A stretch of 20,044 bases of DNA from an uncultured Granulicatella sp. (GTDB taxonomy: Bacteria > Bacillota > Bacilli > Lactobacillales > Aerococcaceae), in the NCBI GenBank assembly GCA_934193545.1, contig CAKPVL010000025.1, positions 1 to 20,044 on the forward strand. Direction: 5' to 3'. The position numbers were made by a program, and so were the translations under genes. Every line of letters starts with the position of its first letter. Positions within the stretch are counted from its first letter, which is position 1. The notes beneath the pieces were generated by a model. That model ran no database searches, was not told the DNA's origin, and saw nothing but the letters and a program-made list of their open reading frames with translations. Below, piece after piece: positions 11,046 through 16,993 of the stretch.

Positions 11046-11074
11046 ATTATACACCTATTAGGTGCATTTTTCAA
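11046..11074 (-). promoter_or_regulatory. SigA-type promoter of the HTH regulator with palindromic operator
   Basis: Minus-strand TTGAAA (11069-11074), a 17-base spacer and a perfect TATAAT (11046-11051). The spacer contains the palindrome CACCTATTAGGTG (11052-11064, six-base arms around one base). A repressor bound there would block polymerase. The leader would be only about 14 bases, just enough for the AGAGGTG site. Confidence 0.75.
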
Positions 11075-11140
11075 TAACTCTACCATTTCTTTAACACATA
11101 TATTATAATAGCGATATCTAAAAAAAGCAGAGGTGAGAGC

Positions 11141-11650
11141 GTGCCACAATCGTCAAATAATCCATTCCATATCGGACTTCGTACTTTTAAAACAGCCGTG
11201 TCTGTGTTTATTTGCGTGGTTCTCTTTAGAATCTTACATCGTGGTTCACCGATGCTAGCAGCCTTATCTGCTATTTTCAGTTTGAGAACAGACCATAAAC
11301 AAACATTCAAATTCGCCTTCTCCCGTTTTATCGGAAATACCACTGGAGGGGTCGTTGCCATTATTCTATTCTATGTAAGAACGATTCTTCCGTATCCTGA
11401 ATATACCGATTTACTGCTCGCTCCTGTCGGGATTGTAATCATTATTTTATTCTGCAATCGATTCAATAAAACAGGCATAATTAACTCGTGCTCGACTTTC
11501 CTCGTTATTTTCTTCAATGTGGAAGCCAGCCAAAATACGGCCTATGCGATTCAACGAATTCTCGATACAATTATCGGAGCGCTCATTGCGATTGGCGTAA
11601 ATCATATACTGCCAAATCCACATTTAAAAGAAGATAAACAAGCATCATAA
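11141..11650 (+). CDS. Short FUSC/aromatic-acid-exporter-like membrane protein
   Basis: This 169-residue integral membrane protein resembles the N-terminal membrane domain of the aromatic acid exporter (ArAE/FUSC) superfamily. It has the FHIGLRTFKTAVSVFICVVLFRIL opening, MLAALSAIFSLRTDHKQTFKFAFSRFIGNTTGGVVAI, and a last segment RILDTIIGALIAIGVNHILP. About four membrane segments are visible (near 17-37, 65-85, 92-112 and 137-157). The larger relatives carry an additional cytoplasmic domain that is missing here, so it may work as an oligomer. The start is GTG with AGAGGTG five bases upstream. A TATAAT lies at 11104-11109, but I find no good -35. It is the only long plus-strand gene and diverges from the HTH regulator, which may control it. 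The substrate is unknown. Confidence 0.7.
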   Translation: MPQSSNNPFHIGLRTFKTAVSVFICVVLFRILHRGSPMLAALSAIFSLRTDHKQTFKFAFSRFIGNTTGGVVAIILFYVRTILPYPEYTDLLLAPVGIVIIILFCNRFNKTGIINSCSTFLVIFFNVEASQNTAYAIQRILDTIIGALIAIGVNHILPNPHLKEDKQAS

Positions 11651-11686
11651 AAAGAGTTCTACCAACGTGGTAGAACTCTTTTTTTT
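11649..11686. terminator. Bidirectional Rho-independent terminator between convergent genes
   Basis: A perfect 11-pair stem GAGTTCTACCA / TGGTAGAACTC (11654-11664 and 11668-11678) with a three-base loop is flanked by five A on the left and eight T on the right. It therefore works in both directions. It ends the exporter-like gene (+) and the ABC operon (-), whose stop codons lie on either side. Confidence 0.93.
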
Positions 11687-11697
11687 GCACTTATTTT

Positions 11698-12888
11698 TTA
11701 TTTCATACGCATCATGCCGTACATACGTGTATCGATAAAGAACACATCATCCTTCACATCAATCGTCTTCGAAAGAAGAATGTCTTTTGTTTCCATTGAT
11801 TGCACACGTAGCGTTGGTTTGCCATCGACAAGAGTAATCATCACAAGATTGCCTTTGTTCAAGTACACTTGTGGTGCATAGACATCTGTTTCTGTTGTAA
11901 AGGCTTCTTCTAGTTTCTTCGCTCCTGCATTAAGAACATAGTATTTTGTCTCGTTATTTTTGCGCTCACTTGCCTTCACATACGTATCTGAACCAGTGAA
12001 TGTAGGCACCTCATCTGCCAATGCAATATAGGCTTTGTCTCCCACTGTGTATAGAATCGATTGTACCGCACTCATGCCCTGTTCAGGTGTGATTTCTGTA
12101 AACTTCTCTGTCTCAGCATCAAAAGTCATTAAGCGGAATTTTTCATCTCTTGAATACATACTCTTAAACAGCAGCACTTGCGGGTCATACATACGAGAAC
12201 TCTTGGCTTCTCCCCATGCAATCGAAGCGTATTCCTCTGGTAATTTCACTCGTTTAGCAGGTGTTGTTGCTCCCGTTTCTAAATTCACAGAGAATGTCAC
12301 TAAGAAATAGGTTGGTGCTTTTGACCCTCTATTTTCATACTCAGGCATCGGAACCACTCCATACACCGTGTTGCCTTTTCTATAGAAAGTGACATCCGTT
12401 ATAAAATGACTATCGTCCCCGCGCACTTCTTTAGGAATCGGAACCGATACAGTTGTGACCTTCTTCGTCTCTTTATTGATGATACTAAAATTCACTTTTG
12501 GATCTGTTGTGCTTTCAAAGCTATAAGTCAAGCCGTATAGAAGGTCATACCCCTTAAACGCCACCAGATTGTCATAATTTGGACGGTCTGTAAAAGAAAA
12601 GTCTGCCAATCTCTTTTTCGTTTGGAAGTTGTAGGCATTCTCGGAAAATCCAACACGTTTTACGTCTCCATCTAAAAGTGCATACTCTGCTCCCTTAGAC
12701 GACGTCAAATCATCTGTAGAATACGACATTTCAAACGTTGCTCCGTCGACTAATTTTTTCTCTTCATCGGTTAATTGAATCGATACTGGAGCAGGCTTCA
12801 CTTCTTGATACGCTGCGTGCCCAGCTGTTGCTAGAAACACAAGACCACTAAATGCAAATACTGCTGTTGCAAATTTACTTGATTTCAT
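11698..12888 (-). CDS. Exported protein of unknown function, last gene of the ABC operon
   Basis: I do not recognise a family. The 396-residue product has an N-terminal hydrophobic helix (about 7-26) ending in AGHAAYQEV, which may be a cleaved signal peptide (AXA-like) or an anchor. The rest is soluble and rich in beta-strand-like and turn-rich segments such as NTVYGVVPMPEY, YFLVTFSVNLETGAT, FRLMTFDAETEKFTEI, TKYYVLNAGAKKLEEAF and PTLRVQSMETKDILLSKTI. The spacing is compatible with a beta-propeller-like fold that reads out values along the chain. It starts 12 bases after the ABC permease, with a strong AAGGAGGGG site, so it belongs to that transporter. It could be an extracytoplasmic sensor or an accessory subunit. 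The function is open. Confidence 0.6.
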   Translation of the reverse strand: MKSSKFATAVFAFSGLVFLATAGHAAYQEVKPAPVSIQLTDEEKKLVDGATFEMSYSTDDLTSSKGAEYALLDGDVKRVGFSENAYNFQTKKRLADFSFTDRPNYDNLVAFKGYDLLYGLTYSFESTTDPKVNFSIINKETKKVTTVSVPIPKEVRGDDSHFITDVTFYRKGNTVYGVVPMPEYENRGSKAPTYFLVTFSVNLETGATTPAKRVKLPEEYASIAWGEAKSSRMYDPQVLLFKSMYSRDEKFRLMTFDAETEKFTEITPEQGMSAVQSILYTVGDKAYIALADEVPTFTGSDTYVKASERKNNETKYYVLNAGAKKLEEAFTTETDVYAPQVYLNKGNLVMITLVDGKPTLRVQSMETKDILLSKTIDVKDDVFFIDTRMYGMMRMK

Positions 12889-12900
12889 GATAACCCCTCC

Positions 12901-13704
12901 TTACACACTAACCTTATGATTTAATAAATAATCGCTGAGTAGCATATTTAGAACAATCCAAATGAGCATGCTACCGATTAAGAAGACTAGCGCTTCATTT
13001 CCAATTAAACGAACGACAAATTGCGTGCGCATGATAGCTGTGAATGTTACAACAACGACTAAAACGTAGAGAACGACCGAAGTTACCTTACGAACGTACC
13101 CCTTCTTCTCAACCCCAATAACGAGAATCGCGAGTTGGAAGACCGTTACGATGAGCGCTACCCCCATTGTTAAAATGAGAAGAAACTGCACCGCATATTG
13201 TGGCACTAGAAGCGGCATTGCCATAGAGTTTGTCACAAGCGACCACGGTGTGATGTGGTATTGCGCAAACTCTGGAATAAAGAAGCTTGTGAGGTAGTAG
13301 TTTAAGAACACCCCAACTACTTGAACCGCTTGTAGGAAGAACGTAATCACAAGCATCGTTAATAATTTAGCCCAGTAGATTCCAAAACGGGATCCTGGAA
13401 GCATGAGTAGACGGTAAATAAATGAGCCTTTGCTACTCCATTCTTTCGACCAAATCACTGCTGAGTAAACCAGAATCGCTGTCCCAGCAAAGAACACTGG
13501 AAGTCCGATTGAGAGTTGGTCTAGCGCGACTTGTTTCACGATATCAGGACTCACAATGCGCAATTGTCCGGTTAGTAACCCAGTCGTTGCCAGTGTTTTC
13601 ACCTTCAACCCTAGTTGCAATAAGATTTGAAGCAATGCCACCACTAGGATGAATCCTTTCGCCTGGCCGATATTATAAATCGTTAAGTTGATGACTTTCT
13701 TCAT
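12901..13704 (-). CDS. ABC transporter permease
   Basis: This 267-residue integral membrane protein has about six hydrophobic segments (near 17-33, 66-86, 113-135, 163-195, 205-223 and 234-257). It reads as the membrane half of an ABC-2-like exporter. A conserved-looking stretch SKGSFIYRLLMLPGSRFGIYWAKLL lies before the third membrane segment, as in the permeases of Ytr-like and bacitracin-type systems. Its ATG overlaps the TGA of the ATPase gene by four bases (13701-13704), so translation is coupled. The substrate cannot be told from sequence. GntR/YtrA-controlled transporters of this kind often respond to cell wall antibiotics or other envelope stress, but that is family knowledge, not evidence from this locus. 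Confidence 0.82.
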   Translation of the reverse strand: MKKVINLTIYNIGQAKGFILVVALLQILLQLGLKVKTLATTGLLTGQLRIVSPDIVKQVALDQLSIGLPVFFAGTAILVYSAVIWSKEWSSKGSFIYRLLMLPGSRFGIYWAKLLTMLVITFFLQAVQVVGVFLNYYLTSFFIPEFAQYHITPWSLVTNSMAMPLLVPQYAVQFLLILTMGVALIVTVFQLAILVIGVEKKGYVRKVTSVVLYVLVVVVTFTAIMRTQFVVRLIGNEALVFLIGSMLIWIVLNMLLSDYLLNHKVSV

Positions 13705-14390
13705 GGTAAGTATACCTCCCTCATCACATCGACAATTGATTTGCCCTCTTCTTCGCGGACTTCTTCTGGATAGAATTCCTTCACTACGCGTCCATCGTTT
13801 AAGAGCACTGCTTTATCGACGATATACTCAATATCATTAATTTCATGCGTTGTAATCAATACGCCACGTCCATCGAGTAGATCGCTTGTAAACACACGCG
13901 CGATTTCTTCACGAGTAAAGACGTCGATTCCTGAAAATGGTTCGTCCATCAAGATATAATCTGTATCTAGTCCCATCCCTAGAAGCAAGTTCAGTTTTGC
14001 AACATTCCCTTTCGAGAGTGATCGTACTTCATCTTTTAAATTCAAATGGAAGAAGTTTAATAAATGTCTTTCCTTTTGACGATTCCAGTTTGGATAGAAC
14101 GTGCGCATAAAATCAATCGCTTCGTCCACTGTTTGGTCTGGAGAAATAATCGAACTATCTGTAATGTAGCTCACCTTTTCCGCAAATACTTTACGGGCTG
14201 GCATATCATCGATTACAACTTTCCCTTTATCAAATGGCAGTAGTCCTGCAATGCAGTTCATAATCGTTGTTTTCCCAATTCCGTTGACACCAATAAGAGC
14301 CGTCACTTCTCCTTTTTTTGCGTTAAATGAGATGTCATTCAACACTTGTTTCTTTCCAAATCTCTTACTTAAGTTTTGAACAGTTAACAT
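13701..14390 (-). CDS. ABC transporter ATP-binding protein (YtrB-like)
   Basis: The nucleotide-binding subunit of the transporter, 229 residues. It has Walker A GVNGIGKTT (34-42, K40), the signature LSKGN (125-129, the LSGGQ variant common in this subfamily), Walker B YILMDEP (145-151) with catalytic E150, a D-loop SGID, and the switch His H182 in TTHE. The usual Q-loop region reads SYITDSSII, without an obvious Gln. This also fits the YtrB type of ATPase. The gene is 15 bases downstream of the GntR repressor and overlaps the permease gene. Confidence 0.92.
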   Translation of the reverse strand: MLTVQNLSKRFGKKQVLNDISFNAKKGEVTALIGVNGIGKTTIMNCIAGLLPFDKGKVVIDDMPARKVFAEKVSYITDSSIISPDQTVDEAIDFMRTFYPNWNRQKERHLLNFFHLNLKDEVRSLSKGNVAKLNLLLGMGLDTDYILMDEPFSGIDVFTREEIARVFTSDLLDGRGVLITTHEINDIEYIVDKAVLLNDGRVVKEFYPEEVREEEGKSIVDVMREVYLP

Positions 14391-14405
14391 GGTACCGCTC
14401 CTTCC

Positions 14406-14759
14406 TTACAATTGTTTTTTCAGATGTTCGATGACATCTTCTGCAGTTAAGTTGAGAGGCTTAATCGCTTCTGTAAAGCTTCCAATCGCCTCATCTAACA
14501 TTTCATCTTTTAGTTGCTCAATCCGTTCTACATCTTCTGTCACACGACTCATGACATTATTTCCAGTCGTAATCAACCCCATGACCTCCAATTCATGAAA
14601 GGCACGTTGGACCGTATTGGGATTCACTTGCATGGTTTGCGCAAATTCACGTCGACTCGGCATCTCTTGGCCTGCTTCCATTCTGTGGGAGGCAATTTCC
14701 GCTTTGAAATAGGCGATAATTTGCTCGTAGACCGGACTTCTTTTATCAAATACGATCAT
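14406..14759 (-). CDS. GntR family transcriptional regulator, YtrA subfamily
   Basis: A 117-residue repressor with an N-terminal winged helix-turn-helix: SPVYEQIIAYFKAEIASHRMEAGQEMPSRREFAQ, then VNPNTVQRAFHELEVMGLI. The effector domain is only a short C-terminal helical tail, which defines the YtrA subfamily, whose members usually control ABC transporters in the same operon. The tail contains VERIEQLKDEMLDEAI and LNLTAEDVIEHLKK, likely for dimer formation. The start ATG has an AAAGGAG site. Two copies of an inverted repeat lie in its promoter region, so it very probably represses its own operon. The inducing signal is unknown. Confidence 0.93.
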   Translation of the reverse strand: MIVFDKRSPVYEQIIAYFKAEIASHRMEAGQEMPSRREFAQTMQVNPNTVQRAFHELEVMGLITTGNNVMSRVTEDVERIEQLKDEMLDEAIGSFTEAIKPLNLTAEDVIEHLKKQL

Positions 14760-14788
14760 TAGTAACTCCTTTCTTTGATTCCCAATCA

Positions 14789-14853
14789 GTGTATTAACCG
14801 GTTAATACACTTATCTTTAACTGTATTATGCGCTTAATACACATGGATGTCAA
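14789..14853 (-). promoter_or_regulatory. Promoter and twin YtrA-type operators of the GntR-ABC operon
   Basis: Minus-strand TTGACA (14848-14853), a 17-base spacer and CATAAT (14825-14830). Operator 1 is TGTATTA-N6-TAATACA (14822-14841) and covers the -10 box and spacer. Operator 2 has the same arms and gap (14790-14809), is perfectly palindromic over 22 bases (14789-14810), and lies just after the likely transcription start. Their centres are 32 bases apart, about three helical turns, so two dimers would bind on the same face of the DNA. Confidence 0.88.
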
Positions 14854-14882
14854 TAGCGTTTTCAAAAATATTTTTAAAAAAT

Positions 14883-14911
14883 AAAAAAGACGACTCAAAT
14901 TCGAGTCGTCT
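14883..14911 (-). terminator. Rho-independent terminator of the acyltransferase gene
   Basis: A nine-pair stem AGACGACTC / GAGTCGTCT (14888-14896 and 14903-14911) with a six-base loop is followed on the minus strand by TTTTTATTTTTT. It lies seven bases after the stop codon and isolates this gene from the GntR operon. Confidence 0.9.
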
Positions 14912-14917
14912 CAACGA

Positions 14918-16798
14918 TTATTGTAATTTTAATTTCACCATTTCTTGTAAGATGAGGTTTGCTAATTCGGCTGCCCCTGTATCGTTTGGATGAATCTCAT
15001 CATCAAAGAGCCATTGTTTTGTATGCCCTTTGGCGTAAGTTCCCCAATCGATTAAATGAACATTTGGATAACGTTCTGCAGCTGCTTTTAACTGCTCGTT
15101 TACTTCTTTAGCCCATTTAATTTCATAACCGGCTGTGACTAAGAAGATTTCACGGTTCCCCGTTGCTTGAATCAGAGAATCGATTTGAGAAGCCGCAAAA
15201 GCCCCATTCGAACCGAGGACGAATACAACGGTTTGAGAAAGTCGACCTTGTTGCGCAAGCTTCTGAACGATTGGCGTACTGTAATACAACTGACGTCCCA
15301 CTTCTCCGTCCACATAGGCATTCGGGAAGACTTCGCGAAGTTTATTCGCAGAGGCTAATAACACTGAGTCTCCGACAAACGTAATCGGCGTTTGCTTCAC
15401 CTGCTGCTCCGTGTTGGCTTTCGCTTCATTACTAATCGTCGTTGTTCCTTCTGTTGTCGGTTCGGCCGTCGTCTCTTGTAAGAGAGCTTGGTTTTGACGA
15501 ATCTTCTCTTCAACCTCTTGCACGGCTGAGTTTTGATTCTTCTCTTGTGCAAATCCAAGACCTGCAAGCCCGATACAAATCACATACATGAGTGAGAATA
15601 CGAGTCCAAATTGCTTCATGCCTTTTGGAAGGTTGGATTTTCCATAAGCCGTTAAATTATACGGACTATGCGCTTGTCCAATCGGAAGAACGAAGCGGTC
15701 TCGCTCAAACAGTTGATACGTGATTTCCGCCATCACGAAAATCAATGCAAATTGAATTCCTACTGATAACCACTGTTCATTAATCTCGCGTAAAAACGTT
15801 GGCGCAATCAGATGAATCGGATAGAACCATAAGTAGTATGAGAAACTTCTTTTTCCAAAGAACGTAAATCCTTTAAAACTGAAGAGGTAATGAACCCCCA
15901 CGCCCTCGCGAATCGTACAAGAGAGAAGAAGCATCAATACAAACGATGAAATAAACATCATCATGTAATACACTTCTGCTTGCGTTCCGTTGAAAGTCGT
16001 AAACATCCAGCCTAAAGCTCCTAAACAGAGGAGGCTCAATGCGTTTGGAACAACAGAACCTGTCTCGCGCTCAGGCAGTAGTAATTTTCCTTCATGAATG
16101 TAACTTAAGAGTGCCCCGAATGTGAACGAGAACAGACGCGTTGATACTAAGTAGTATACATGAGACGGATCTTGTTCAAACCAGTAGAGTGCCGCCATTC
16201 CCGCTGCAGACGCGAGCGTCAAGAATGCGAGTAACGCGAACTCCTGCATTCTGAGGAAGTTCAATTTCTTCATCAGTTTTCGAAGCAAATACCCCACGAT
16301 TAACAACTGCACATAAAGGGATACATACCAGAGATGCACAAACGGACTCGGATTCGCCGATTGCACGAAGTATGATTGTTGAGAGAAAATTTGATAATCA
16401 TTATTCACGAAGAATAATGCCGAAAGCGCCATGCCTCGGATATTAGAAAGTAATTGCGGTGCCGCCACGAATAAAAACGCGACCGTCACGACAATCATAA
16501 AGAGCATCGGGAAGAACATTCTCTTCAAGCTTCTCACTGGGAAACGCTCTTTATAATCTTCCGCGAATGTTTTGATATTATTCCGGAACGTCAAGTAGCC
16601 TCCAACCACTAAAAATCCGTTAACGGCTAAAAATCCGCCCGGTAATAAATGTTGGAAATAATAATATGTAATAATTGCTAGTATAAAAAAACCTTTCAAG
16701 CCATCGAATGCCGCACTCCGTTTTTTCTCTTTTTGCTTGGGAGGATGTGGGTGCGTCGGTACTTGAGAAGGTGTTGTTTGATAATTCATAGTCCCCAC
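14918..16798 (-). CDS. OatA-like acyltransferase (AT3 membrane domain fused to SGNH esterase domain)
   Basis: This 626-residue protein has the two-part design of OatA-type enzymes that O-acetylate cell wall polymers such as MurNAc. A basic N-terminus leads into an AT3 membrane domain with about ten to eleven helices (about 30-415). A Gln/Glu/Thr-rich linker (about 420-465) follows, then an extracellular SGNH domain. The SGNH residues are complete: S478 in GDS, N531 in GSNG, D600 and H603 in DEIHPND. In the membrane domain the usual DGLR...YH motif reads FDGLKGFFILAIITYY. The conserved Arg is K35 and the conserved His is Y46, while the following LPGGF is kept. The start is GTG, with GGAG seven bases upstream; an in-frame ATG at 16789 is the alternative. 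The exact acceptor is unknown. Confidence 0.85.
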   Translation of the reverse strand: MGTMNYQTTPSQVPTHPHPPKQKEKKRSAAFDGLKGFFILAIITYYYFQHLLPGGFLAVNGFLVVGGYLTFRNNIKTFAEDYKERFPVRSLKRMFFPMLFMIVVTVAFLFVAAPQLLSNIRGMALSALFFVNNDYQIFSQQSYFVQSANPSPFVHLWYVSLYVQLLIVGYLLRKLMKKLNFLRMQEFALLAFLTLASAAGMAALYWFEQDPSHVYYLVSTRLFSFTFGALLSYIHEGKLLLPERETGSVVPNALSLLCLGALGWMFTTFNGTQAEVYYMMMFISSFVLMLLLSCTIREGVGVHYLFSFKGFTFFGKRSFSYYLWFYPIHLIAPTFLREINEQWLSVGIQFALIFVMAEITYQLFERDRFVLPIGQAHSPYNLTAYGKSNLPKGMKQFGLVFSLMYVICIGLAGLGFAQEKNQNSAVQEVEEKIRQNQALLQETTAEPTTEGTTTISNEAKANTEQQVKQTPITFVGDSVLLASANKLREVFPNAYVDGEVGRQLYYSTPIVQKLAQQGRLSQTVVFVLGSNGAFAASQIDSLIQATGNREIFLVTAGYEIKWAKEVNEQLKAAAERYPNVHLIDWGTYAKGHTKQWLFDDEIHPNDTGAAELANLILQEMVKLKLQ

Positions 16799-16828
16799 TG
16801 TTTTTCTCCATTCCTTAAACTCCTATTT

Positions 16829-16834
16829 ATTATA
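16829..16834 (-). promoter_or_regulatory. Possible -10 element of the acyltransferase gene
   Basis: A perfect TATAAT lies on the minus strand 30 bases before the GTG start. I see no convincing -35 at the right distance, so this is only a partial match. The gap between the acyltransferase and the terminator of the upstream gene is otherwise plain AT-rich sequence. Confidence 0.4.
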
Positions 16835-16946
16835 GCTCAAAACCACTACACTTGGATACTAGGAACATTACATTTTTGTTAATTTTAAGAAAACAGTTTC
16901 CAGTTGTTTCTGAGGCGTGAACAAAGGTCCATTGTGTCTATAAAAA

Positions 16947-16980
16947 CACAAAAAAGCTAGGCAAAAATTCGCCTAGCTTT
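16947..16980 (-). terminator. Rho-independent terminator of the flavin operon
   Basis: A perfect ten-pair stem AAAGCTAGGC / GCCTAGCTTT (16953-16962 and 16971-16980) with an eight-base loop is followed on the minus strand by TTTTTTGTGTTTTT. It lies 13 bases after the stop of the PAS-fused flavoprotein and ends the apbE operon. Confidence 0.9.
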
Positions 16981-16993
16981 CTCGCTTTTAATT

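Noticed and set aside
11026..11046. TTG start at 11046 for the HTH regulator
   Set aside because: This codon overlaps the -10 box of the gene's own promoter, so it would not be in the transcript.
11080..11361. 93-codon minus-strand open frame opposite the exporter gene
   Set aside because: It overlaps the exporter gene and has no start signal or recognisable motifs; the plus-strand frame encodes a typical membrane protein with a good ribosome site.
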